The notes under the pieces are model-generated. The model saw only the letters and a list, made by a program, of their open reading frames with translations. It did no database searches and was not told the DNA's origin. DNA of 64,000 bases from an uncultured Bdellovibrionales bacterium (GTDB lineage Bacteria > Bdellovibrionota > Bdellovibrionia > Bdellovibrionales > UBA1609). The stretch is from positions 124,001-188,000 of the forward strand of contig CAILEP010000031.1 in NCBI GenBank assembly GCA_903833275.1. The letters run 5' to 3'. The position numbers were made by a program, and so were the translations under genes. This document shows positions 8,494-15,620 of this stretch, piece after piece. Each line of letters opens with the position of its first letter. The stretch's first letter is position 1.

Positions 8494-10674
8494 TTAGTCT
8501 TTCGGAGCATCATCCCAATTAAACGACATCGTCGTCGTCAGCGAGTACTTGTCGTACCCAAACGCGGCTTCATTCGAAGCGTTGTTTGTGTAGCTTGCGT
8601 TGTTAGCCCAAGTCCAACGTTCGCTTAGCACTTTGCTCACGCCCAGCGCTAAGCTGAGATCGGTGTCTTTGCGGTTTCCATTACCTAGGTAATTCGGGTA
8701 GCTCATGACGTAGGTGGTGAGCGCCGTATTCCATGTCATATTCTTAAATCGTTCAATCGGTGCAGAGTAAATCACACCCAGGTCGACTTTGGTGTAGCGT
8801 TGTTGCGAACCCACTGCAATGTTATCAACAAAATCAACGTAGCCAATCAAAGCTCGTTTTTTGCTCTCGTCGACAAAGAGGGTTTCCATTTTCTTAAATG
8901 TGTACTTGATGGCACTCATGTCTTGGTCAACGGCCGACGGCATTTTTGATTTATCGTCGCGAACGTTGAAGTTGTATGACGAAAACCAGCGCTCGTTCAT
9001 CACCAGCATGAGATCAAAGTCACCAGTCATCGAATTCACTAATTCTTGTCGACTGCCTGAACTGTTGTAGTCCATGTATATTGTATCGTAGCCAGGGGTC
9101 GCGGTGAATTTGTAGCCGCGCTTGCCCATTGTGCCCTTTAGCGAAAAGGGTGCTGTTAGTGTCAGCCCGGCGGGGTCAGCCGAAGTAAATTTAGAATCAA
9201 AAGAGTAAAGGTACATGGTGGCGACTTTGACGCTCATATCAGAGGTGTCTTTATAGAAAAGACGACGTTCAACATTGGCGCTGCCGCTGGCTCGCACACC
9301 GCCTGCATTAGAGGGTGTCGACTGGCTGAGGTTAGGCAGAAGCAGGACGTTCGAATCGTAATTCAGCCCGGCTGAGGCATCGAGAATCCATTTTTTTGCT
9401 GCCATTTTTTTCGCCGCTATAAGGGCGGCGATCTGTTCGATATATTCTTCTGACTTCTTATCCATCACAGCATCGCTCGAATTGTCGATAACAAATTCAA
9501 AAGATGCCTGGGCGGCTTTGTAATTTTCTTCTGATAAATAAATGAGGCCTTCATAGAAGGCCGCTGACGGCGCCAAGGTTGGGTTTTTCGAACCTTTCAC
9601 TTGGCCAAACATGTCTTTGGCCTGGGCAAACTCTTTTAGTTTGTAATGAATAAGGCCCATATAATATTTCTTTTCGAGTTCAGTTTGCCCGTCGACCTTG
9701 GCGGTCTCAAGAATCACCAATGCCTCAGTCAATTTATCGAGGCGATAAAGAGTGACGCCGTATTGAAAGTGGTACGATCGGTTGTCGGGGTCCAACTCGG
9801 TGGATTGCTTAAACGGAGCTTCGGCTTGAGCGTACTCGCCCTTTGAATAATGTGCCAAGGCCTGTTGGCCCAAAGCGGCCGCTTGCGCTCTTCGTTTTGC
9901 TTGGTCGGCAGCTGCCAATTTCGCCATCGACTTTCTTTCTTGATCCATTTTCTGCTGTTCGATTTGTTGAAGGCGAAGTCGATCGGCCTCTTTGTTTGCC
10001 GCATCTTTTGCCAGTTTGGCCATCATTATTTGTTGCGCCGTCATTTGCGCTACTTGCAGGGCTGCATCCGAGGCCTGCGGTTTTACTAACTTGGATTGGT
10101 CCGATTTGTTTTTAGCGTCTTTTTCTTGCTCGTAGGCCTTTTGGGCCTTCGCCAATTGATCATTGGTGTCGAATACATCATATTCGGCAACGTTGCCTTC
10201 TTGTCGAATGAGCAGCGGCTGCGGGGTCACCTTTTTGTCTTTCATTAAGGCATGGTACTTCGCCTCAGCTTTGGGGTCGTTGCGCAAATTTTGCGGCGGA
10301 ATATATATTTCTGGTTCTGCAAGGTCGCCAGTCCAGCTCAATGAGTATTGCCCTTGAAAAATCGAAGAGTCGGGCGCGGTTTCTTCGAGCGTAATTTTGG
10401 CCATTTTGTCTGAGCGTTTGTCGTGCACAAACATGATGGCTGAATCGATCTGTTCGCTATTTTTATTCCACGCTGTCGAGCCGTAAGTCACGCGAATGGG
10501 CAGTGCCTTCGATGTTGGTGGCGAGTCCTTTGCCTTAAGCAATGGCGATTTTTTTTTGCTGCTCGCAGCTGTTGCCTTCGGCGCATCAACAGCCGAGTTA
10601 TCAGTTGAGCTCGTATTTTGAGCATAAGAAGGCGACGCAAAACTCAGTAGGATTATCAAATTTAATATTTTCAC
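8494..10674 (-). CDS. Exported TPR protein with C-terminal outer-membrane barrel
   Basis: A 726-residue protein with an N-terminal signal peptide (GTG start, hydrophobic core, cleavage near SYAQ-N). Next come a low-complexity linker, a beta-rich region (about 55-150), a long Lys/Gln/Ala-rich probable coiled coil (about 170-265) and TPR repeats (about 265-420: GEYAQAEAPFKQSTELDPDN, then KEFAQAKDMF, then ENYKAAQASF). The last 300 residues alternate polar and hydrophobic positions with many Tyr/Trp/Asn and begin with AGLNYDSNVLLLP, typical of TPR-plus-barrel outer-membrane proteins such as Slam/DUF560-like or PgaA-like families. I infer an outer-membrane protein with a periplasmic TPR arm. The specific function and substrate are unknown. 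It lies downstream of a FecR-domain gene. Confidence 0.8.
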   Translation of the reverse strand: MKILNLIILLSFASPSYAQNTSSTDNSAVDAPKATAASSKKKSPLLKAKDSPPTSKALPIRVTYGSTAWNKNSEQIDSAIMFVHDKRSDKMAKITLEETAPDSSIFQGQYSLSWTGDLAEPEIYIPPQNLRNDPKAEAKYHALMKDKKVTPQPLLIRQEGNVAEYDVFDTNDQLAKAQKAYEQEKDAKNKSDQSKLVKPQASDAALQVAQMTAQQIMMAKLAKDAANKEADRLRLQQIEQQKMDQERKSMAKLAAADQAKRRAQAAALGQQALAHYSKGEYAQAEAPFKQSTELDPDNRSYHFQYGVTLYRLDKLTEALVILETAKVDGQTELEKKYYMGLIHYKLKEFAQAKDMFGQVKGSKNPTLAPSAAFYEGLIYLSEENYKAAQASFEFVIDNSSDAVMDKKSEEYIEQIAALIAAKKMAAKKWILDASAGLNYDSNVLLLPNLSQSTPSNAGGVRASGSANVERRLFYKDTSDMSVKVATMYLYSFDSKFTSADPAGLTLTAPFSLKGTMGKRGYKFTATPGYDTIYMDYNSSGSRQELVNSMTGDFDLMLVMNERWFSSYNFNVRDDKSKMPSAVDQDMSAIKYTFKKMETLFVDESKKRALIGYVDFVDNIAVGSQQRYTKVDLGVIYSAPIERFKNMTWNTALTTYVMSYPNYLGNGNRKDTDLSLALGVSKVLSERWTWANNASYTNNASNEAAFGYDKYSLTTTMSFNWDDAPKD

Positions 10675-10695
10675 CCAGTTAGGTTATCGAATGGC

Positions 10696-10722
10696 GTGAT
10701 GTGCGGTCAACCCACACATCAC
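10696..10722. other. Perfect 8-base-arm hairpin between FecR and TPR/barrel genes
   Basis: The arms GTGATGTG (10696-10703) and CACATCAC (10715-10722) pair perfectly, with a further GGT/ACC pairing inside the 11-base loop. The hairpin lies about 20 bases upstream of the TPR/barrel start and has no T-run after it on either strand, so it looks like a leader element, processing site or operator rather than a terminator. Confidence 0.6.
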
Positions 10723-10772
10723 TAGCTAAAGGTCTATTGTTTACGCTTTTCTAGCGTTCGGGCCCGACTTAG

Positions 10773-12176
10773 CTAGGGGCCACCATTGATTACAATCGAC
10801 AACTTTCGATTCTGGTTGCTGATGACGTTGTTGATAAACGTATTCGTTGGGGGCGGAAGCGCCGTTACCGGTATCGGCGGCGGAGCAATCGGCGCAACCA
10901 TTGTTGGTACTGCAGCGACCGTTGGTATCGGCGCTGACGGTAGATCTGTCGAGATAATCATTGTTGGCGGAGGCGCGGCCATCGGAGGCATACCCGGGGC
11001 TGGCGCTGGCATTGGCGGCGCCAAAGAGGCTGGCATTGGAGGTGCGGCGCCCCCTGGTGGTGGCGCATTTCCGGCACTGGCTGTCGTCGGTGCTGCGGCT
11101 GTCGGTGCGGTAGCATCCATTACTGGTGGAGGAGCGCCAGCCGCAGGTGGCGGGGCCCCGGCATTGTTGTTTGCCGCAGTTGCCGGTGCTGAAGAAGTTG
11201 GCGCAGAGCCATCCGCTGAGGGGCTAGATGTTGTGGCTGATGTTCCCGCCGCAGCTGCCGGCGCACTAGCACCAGAAGAGCCACTTGAACCATTTCCGCC
11301 ACCATCTTTAGCAGCGTTTGACGCTGAGGTCTTATTTCCCCCGTCATTTTTTGCGGATTTGTCGCCTTTATCGGCTTTGTCGCCTTTATCAGCTTTGTCG
11401 CCTTTATCAGCTTTGTCACCTTTATCGGCTTTGTCGCCTTTATCCTTGTCTTTATCTTTGTCCTTATCGCCCTTGTCCTTCTTGCCTTCATCCGCCGGTT
11501 GGCGGCTATCAGTCTTTGCGCCTGATTTATCGGCGTTCGATTCTTGATCCATTTTAGCCAGCTGATCTTTGGGGACGCTGGTCGGAGGGGCAGGCGCCTT
11601 GTTGCCGCTCGCAGAAGTCATCTGCCCAGCCGCAACATAGACGGGGTTTACGATTTGGCCGTTAGGGCCGGGTTGGCCGAATGCCACCTTACCCGAAAAG
11701 GTCACAACTTGGCTCGCCTTTGAGCCCTGATCATAGCCAGTTATAAAGTCAGTACCGCGAACACCAGCTACTGCAGACGGGGTCTTAACTTGAAAGCGGT
11801 TGTCGCCCTCATATTTCTGGTTCACTTTTGAGCGAACTTTACCGTACATCACGTTTAGTAGAACGCTCTTTTTATCCTCTTCAGGTTTATAATCATAAGA
11901 CTGAATTTCAATTTTCGTATCGGGTGAAATATTCAGTTCGTTATTATCGACCATCACCACTTTGGCGCGAGAGTCTTTTCCGGCGACAATTGTGTCCTTC
12001 GGAAAGACCTTTTGGCCGATTTTGGCGGCGACAGTTTTACCGTCAGACCCTTGTATAATTTGAACATCGCCCTTCACGACTTTTAGAACGCCGTGTACGG
12101 ACTGAGCATTGGCTCCAATGCTGAGTAAAAAAACCGCACAAAATAAGCCCAAACGACCCGATAGCTGGCGGATCAT
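10773..12176 (-). CDS. Exported FecR-domain protein with DKGDKA repeats and Pro/Ala tail
   Basis: A 467-residue protein. I chose the ATG at 12176, which has AGGGGG just upstream and gives a signal peptide ending in GANAQ; an upstream in-frame ATG at 12215 would bury the signal. Residues about 25-165 form a FecR domain (GDVQIIQGSDG, then ...VAAKIGQKVFPKDTIVAGKDSRAKVVMVDNNELNISPDTKIEI, and VAGVRGTDF). Then come an acidic/basic repeat block (DKADKG units) and a long Ala/Pro/Gly-rich tail rich in PPP. FecR domains of this kind occur in periplasmic or surface proteins, not only in iron signalling, and no sigma factor or TonB receptor is nearby. The tail is likely disordered and may be cell-wall spanning. 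It is paired with the downstream TPR/barrel gene. Confidence 0.85.
   Translation of the reverse strand: MIRQLSGRLGLFCAVFLLSIGANAQSVHGVLKVVKGDVQIIQGSDGKTVAAKIGQKVFPKDTIVAGKDSRAKVVMVDNNELNISPDTKIEIQSYDYKPEEDKKSVLLNVMYGKVRSKVNQKYEGDNRFQVKTPSAVAGVRGTDFITGYDQGSKASQVVTFSGKVAFGQPGPNGQIVNPVYVAAGQMTSASGNKAPAPPTSVPKDQLAKMDQESNADKSGAKTDSRQPADEGKKDKGDKDKDKDKDKGDKADKGDKADKGDKADKGDKADKGDKSAKNDGGNKTSASNAAKDGGGNGSSGSSGASAPAAAAGTSATTSSPSADGSAPTSSAPATAANNNAGAPPPAAGAPPPVMDATAPTAAAPTTASAGNAPPPGGAAPPMPASLAPPMPAPAPGMPPMAAPPPTMIISTDLPSAPIPTVAAVPTMVAPIAPPPIPVTALPPPTNTFINNVISNQNRKLSIVINGGP
11358..11444 (-). repeat. 18-base tandem repeat inside the FecR gene
   Basis: Nearly five copies of an 18-base unit (plus-strand TTTGTCGCCTTTATCGGC with single-base variants), at 11358, 11376, 11394, 11412 and a partial copy at 11430. 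Each encodes the hexapeptide ADKGDK. The unit is a multiple of three, so copy-number change would lengthen or shorten the charged linker without a frameshift. Confidence 0.92.
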
Positions 12177-12328
12177 AATTCCCCCTAGAACGTACAACCT
12201 ATTGATTTCTAACATTTACCTATCGGTACTTAGGCGTGTGGTCTTGAAGGCGTTCTCAAAATGAGACAATGTTTTTTTGTCGGTGATTCATATTTGGGCG
12301 GACCAAAAAGAGAGCGCCGGTGCCGCCT

Positions 12329-12355
12329 AAAAAAAGGCACAGTTATGTGCCCTTT
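12329..12355 (-). terminator. Rho-independent terminator after the H1-like gene
   Basis: On the minus strand the stem GGCACA-TAAC-TGTGCC (12351-12346 with 12341-12336) is followed directly by seven T (12335-12329). It lies about 70 bases beyond the H1-like stop. On the plus strand a short T-run (CCTTTT) also follows, so it may work in both directions and insulate the FecR promoter region. A second hairpin without a T-run (GCCTTCTT-AGA-AAGAAGGC, 12405-12423) touches the H1-like stop. Confidence 0.8.
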
Positions 12356-12424
12356 TAGTAATTCTTAACTTTTTTCCTTGTCTATATAATAATAACTAGA
12401 GGAGGCCTTCTTAGAAAGAAGGCT

Positions 12425-12862
12425 CTAGAAGTAGCTACCTTCATCTTCCGATTCGTCATCGTCAGCATCGTCGTCATCAACGATGGTTTCAATTTCTTCG
12501 TTATTTTCGTCAGCTTCAATATCTTCATTTTCGGTGTCGACCATACTGTCGACCGACTCAAACTCAGCTTCGTCTGAGCGTCCCCTCTCCTCCTCCGAAT
12601 CATCGAGCTCTGACATAAAAGCAGATGTAATCGCGGCGCCACCAACGGCTCCGGCTGCAGCAGCAGCGGCTTTACCGCCTGATGATTTTTTGGGTGCACG
12701 GCCTTTTGCTTTAGCTGTCACTTTTTTTGAAGCTTTTTTAGTGGCCTTTGGAGCCGCTTTTTTCTTTGCTTTCGCGCCTTTACCTTTGGCCGGGCGAGCT
12801 TTTGCTTTCGCCTTTTTAGTCGCACGTTTTGGCGCGGCTTTTTTTGCTTTCTTCTTTGCCAT
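12425..12862 (-). CDS. Histone H1-like Lys/Ala-rich protein with acidic tail
   Basis: A 145-residue protein of two opposite halves. Residues 1-65 are almost only Lys, Ala, Pro, Arg and Gly (MAKKKAKKAAPKRATKKAKA...), like the C-terminal tail of eukaryotic H1 and bacterial H1-like proteins. An Ala/Gly hinge (about 65-80) follows. Residues about 85-145 are extremely acidic (Glu/Asp runs, ...DDDDADDDESEDEGSYF). The basic half predicts DNA or RNA binding and the acidic tail could self-mask it. Neither target nor role can be read from sequence. The start has a weak upstream GGGGT. It is monocistronic between two terminators. Confidence 0.8.
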   Translation of the reverse strand: MAKKKAKKAAPKRATKKAKAKARPAKGKGAKAKKKAAPKATKKASKKVTAKAKGRAPKKSSGGKAAAAAAGAVGGAAITSAFMSELDDSEEERGRSDEAEFESVDSMVDTENEDIEADENNEEIETIVDDDDADDDESEDEGSYF

Positions 12863-12963
12863 AAATACCCCTTGTTTCTGTTTTTTTAAAATTGCGGTTT
12901 ATAAGACCCAAAAAATAACGACACCTTAAAGGTTTTAATTATTCCCCTCGCTGGGTCAACACA

Positions 12964-12996
12964 AAAATAAAAAACCCGGTACCATTGGCACCGGGT
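12964..12996 (-). terminator. Flagellin terminator
   Basis: On the minus strand, ACCCGGTGCC-AAT-GGTACCGGGT (12996-12974) forms a 10-base-pair stem with one G-U pair and a 3-base loop, followed by TTTTTTATTTTT. It is a textbook intrinsic terminator about 25 bases beyond the flagellin stop. Confidence 0.92.
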
Positions 12997-13021
12997 CTAG
13001 GTTTCATTTTTTAGATCGCTA

Positions 13022-13858
13022 TTAACCTTTGATTAGGCTCAATGCGACTGAGTTCATTTGGTTTGCCTGCGCTAATGCGGCAGTACCAGCTTGCAACAGA
13101 ATGTTGTTGCGAGTCAGTTCAGCAGAGGTTTCTGCGACGTCTGTATCGCGAATTCGGCTGTTAGCGGCTGACAAGTTCTCTTCAGAAACGGCTAAGTTGT
13201 TGGTGGTTGACTGCAATCTGTTCTGCAGAGCACCAAGATTTGAGCGCATTCCGTTAATTTGATTTTGTGCAGCGTCAAGGGTCTCAAGACCTGATTGGGC
13301 GCCTTCTTTGCTCTTGTAGTCCAGACCAGATATTTTTAAAGCATCAGTCGTCGCTACATTCTTGCCGGCGTCAAAAGAGATTCTGTCTTCAAAACTGTTA
13401 TTAAAGATACCAACTTGAAAGTCAAAAGTCGGTGAAGTGCCATCTAACAGTTTCGAGGTGCCCCAAGTGGTCACTTTCGAAATACGCTCAACTTCGTTTT
13501 TAAGCTGCTGAATCTCTGTATCGATGAAACCGCGCTCTTTTTCACCCACTGTATCAGATGCGGCTTGGATGCCCAATTCACGCATACGTACAACGATGTT
13601 ACCGATTTCGTTCAAGCCGCCTTCTGCCACTTGCACCATCGAGATGCCGTCGTTGGCGTTGCGGTTTGCTTGACGCGCAGATCGGATCTGTGCTTTCAAG
13701 CCTTCTGAAATTGCCAACCCAGCAGCGTCATCGGCCGCTTTGTTGATGCGACTTCCGCTAGATAATTTAGCGAAACTGTCGCGTAGGTTCATTTGGCTAG
13801 TAACCAAGTTTCTCTGCGCATTTAAGGCAGCTATGTTTGTTGTAACTCGCATTCCCAT
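13022..13858 (-). CDS. fliC: Flagellin
   Basis: Filament subunit of the flagellum, secreted by the flagellar type III system. The 278-residue protein has the full conserved N-terminal D0/D1 (VTTNIAALNAQRNL, SSGSRINKAADDAAGLAISE) and C-terminal D1/D0 (NRLQSTTNNLAVSEENLSAANSRIRDTDVAETSAELTRNNILLQAG). A short central part (about 140-190) replaces the surface domains of larger flagellins. The start MGMRVTTN matches the Bdellovibrio type and has AAGGAG six bases upstream. It is a single gene here, with its own terminator and an unusually long leader. Confidence 0.96.
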   Translation of the reverse strand: MGMRVTTNIAALNAQRNLVTSQMNLRDSFAKLSSGSRINKAADDAAGLAISEGLKAQIRSARQANRNANDGISMVQVAEGGLNEIGNIVVRMRELGIQAASDTVGEKERGFIDTEIQQLKNEVERISKVTTWGTSKLLDGTSPTFDFQVGIFNNSFEDRISFDAGKNVATTDALKISGLDYKSKEGAQSGLETLDAAQNQINGMRSNLGALQNRLQSTTNNLAVSEENLSAANSRIRDTDVAETSAELTRNNILLQAGTAALAQANQMNSVALSLIKG

Positions 13859-14316
13859 TTTAAACTCCTTCGTTTAATTAAAAATTACGTTTTAAAAACC
13901 ATAAAATTCCTCCTTGTGTAAAAATCTCTCTTGGGTCAGTTGAGAGGCGGCATCCGAGCCGTTAGTTCATTCAACCCCGATATGTACTCCTTGTATCAAT
14001 TCTCCATCCGTGTCGTCCTCCTTATTACTCTTTAAACAAAATCTTTTAAACCTAACGAGAGAGTTTCGATCTTGAAGTTCTCTCGCGTGACAATCTAAAA
14101 TTCGGAGTTACCCACGCTTTCTTGACAGGACGAGAGGCTAAATTAGACTGAGGTGCCTAAAAATTGTCGCTAAGTCTGATCTAGTCTGATCGACCATCGT
14201 TTTGTTTTCAGGACTTTATGAGAGCGATTTGCCCTCTGAAAATTGACTCTCGACTCGACAAAATACGAGAGACCGAAGGCTAGAGTGCGAAAAATTTGTC
14301 ACTAAGAATGTGACGA
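13859..14316 (-). promoter_or_regulatory. Flagellin upstream region with mini-ORFs and repeated CGAGAG motifs
   Basis: A 458-base region without a normal gene. Reading on the minus strand towards the flagellin: AAGGAGG (14023-14017) precedes a 3-codon ORF M-E-N-stop (14007-13996); a second AAGGAG (13992-13987) has no start nearby; a third, AAGGAGG (13915-13909), precedes a 5-codon ORF M-V-F-K-T-stop (13902-13885); then comes the flagellin's own AAGGAG. Farther upstream the hexamer CGAGAG/CTCTCG recurs at 14056, 14080, 14131, 14247 and 14266, including an inverted pair at 14056-14062 and 14079-14085. I did not find a convincing sigma-28 promoter. Confidence 0.6.
14124..14306. repeat. Imperfect direct repeat upstream of flagellin
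   Basis: Segments 14124-14174 and 14257-14306 share ordered blocks: GACA, then CGAGAG, then GAGGTGC/GAGTGC, then a run of A followed by TTGTC(G/A)CTAAG. They are about 50 bases each and diverged. They look like an old duplication, perhaps of a flagellin control region. Confidence 0.55.
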
Positions 14317-15270
14317 TTAAACGAAAAAGCGTTGCACGGTCTCAAGAAAAAACCGCGGGTCTTCTTCCATAATCTGATGGCCACAGTTGGGCACAATCAG
14401 AAATTCAATTTGCGGGTTCATTTGCAAAAACTTTTTTAAATAACGATTTGGCATCACGCGATCGTGGTCGCCGAGCAAGACCAACGAGGGGGTTTCGAAA
14501 TTTTTTAGGCCATTTGGCAGTCGACGATCACGCAAAAGGTGGCTGTGTCGCCAAAAAATCTCCACTAACTCAGGCGATTTTTCATACGGCTGAAAGTATC
14601 CATCAATCAATGCTTCTGTGTTTGGCGGCAATCGATAGGCCACCCTCTTGGTGTAGATCCATCTTACTAAAGAGCGAGTGACGATAAATTTCTTTGTAGA
14701 ATGGATAAACCAGGCAAAAAGGCTGGGGTGGATGGCCACAAGCCAGCGGTTAAGAGCGGGGGCTAGAAAAATAATCTTCTTAGCCATACGTGGGTTTTTT
14801 TTCGCCATCATGCCGGCAATGGCGGCCCCCATAGAGTGGGCCACAATAAACGGCGAATGAAGGCCGAGTTCTACGATAAAGGCGGCCAAGCGTCGAGTCT
14901 GGTCGTCAAGATCGTATTTTACATCGAGTCTTTTGTCAGAGCGCCCGAACCCGGGCAAGTCGAGCGCGGTTACGCGAAAGTTTTTTTTTAATTCGGCAAA
15001 ATTAGTGGCCCAACTTACAATTGAAGCGCCGATGCCATGAACAAGTAAAAGGTCGGGGCCCTGGCCTTCTTGAATGTAATGAATGCGACTGCCTTCGATC
15101 TCAATAAATTTAGAGGGTGAATAGTTAAGAACATCAAACGGCGCAGCTGGGGGTAAAACTTGGCGCGCCCGTCGATCCCGCAGCTGAATAACGATGAGCC
15201 AGCCGGCAATAATAAACCCAATGGCAATCATAAATACGAGAAAGGGGTTGCTCAGCAAGTTAGAACTCAA
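14317..15270 (-). CDS. Membrane-anchored alpha/beta hydrolase
   Basis: A 317-residue alpha/beta-hydrolase. The N-terminus (residues about 8-30) is one hydrophobic helix, probably an anchor. The fold then shows the oxyanion segment LLVHGIGAS (76-83), the nucleophile Ser146 in AHSMGA, an acid in LLGDHDRVMP (Asp268/270) and His298 in NCGHQIMEEDP. All three catalytic residues are in place, so it should be an active esterase, lipase or similar; the substrate is unknown. It overlaps the stop of the upstream Cys-rich gene (ATGA type), so the two are translationally coupled. Confidence 0.88.
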   Translation of the reverse strand: MSSNLLSNPFLVFMIAIGFIIAGWLIVIQLRDRRARQVLPPAAPFDVLNYSPSKFIEIEGSRIHYIQEGQGPDLLLVHGIGASIVSWATNFAELKKNFRVTALDLPGFGRSDKRLDVKYDLDDQTRRLAAFIVELGLHSPFIVAHSMGAAIAGMMAKKNPRMAKKIIFLAPALNRWLVAIHPSLFAWFIHSTKKFIVTRSLVRWIYTKRVAYRLPPNTEALIDGYFQPYEKSPELVEIFWRHSHLLRDRRLPNGLKNFETPSLVLLGDHDRVMPNRYLKKFLQMNPQIEFLIVPNCGHQIMEEDPRFFLETVQRFFV

Positions 15271-15545
15271 TCAATTTCTTGAGAGCGACAAAGGGCCAGC
15301 TTACCGGTTAGATCGTAGAGGCGAAGTTGATTTTCTCTCATGTGCTTCGCAACGTGAAAGCCCATTGCGCACGACGCAAGTCGGGAATCGAAATAACTGC
15401 ATTGTTCGCAACAATAAATGATATTGAGCTCTCGAAAATCACGAGGGTTGACGGCATCTAGGATAATACTCCGACCCTCTCGCGGGGGGGTGGGGGCTGG
15501 GGCTTGCGCTGCTCTCCCAGGGTTTTTTTGTGCACTTTCGGCCAT
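15267..15545 (-). CDS. Small Cys-rich protein, function unknown
   Basis: A 92-residue protein whose first 30 residues are Pro/Ala-rich and whose core has YCCEQCSYFDSRLASCAMGF, later HVAKH and a last Cys near the end. The spacing suggests a bound metal (zinc ribbon or iron-sulfur), which is inference. I chose the ATG at 15545; an in-frame TTG at 15569 is also possible and neither has a strong ribosome binding site. It is divergent from clpB, 75 bases apart, and overlaps the hydrolase start. Confidence 0.65.
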   Translation of the reverse strand: MAESAQKNPGRAAQAPAPTPPREGRSIILDAVNPRDFRELNIIYCCEQCSYFDSRLASCAMGFHVAKHMRENQLRLYDLTGKLALCRSQEID

Positions 15546-15620
15546 TGACAATCTCGCTTTTGAACCCAACTTACTAGCATAGCCGAAGCTGAGAATCAGC
15601 TCTAATTTTGAGGTGCGAAA

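Noticed and set aside
11340-11470. CRISPR-like regular repeats
   Set aside because: The units are contiguous with no spacers and encode an in-frame peptide repeat.
10786-11547. Long plus-strand ORF (253 codons) rich in Gly, Ala and Leu/Ser-Pro repeats
   Set aside because: It is the antisense of the FecR gene's Pro/Ala tail and DKGDKA repeats. It has no ribosome binding site, and the minus-strand protein has a clear signal peptide and FecR domain.
12483-12929. Plus-strand ORF opposite the H1-like gene
   Set aside because: It mirrors the low-complexity basic and acidic halves, giving Ser/Ala/Phe runs. No start signal is seen.
13859-14316. Sigma-28 promoter for the flagellin gene
   Set aside because: I looked for TAAA with a CCGATA-like -10 at the right distance and found no convincing match.
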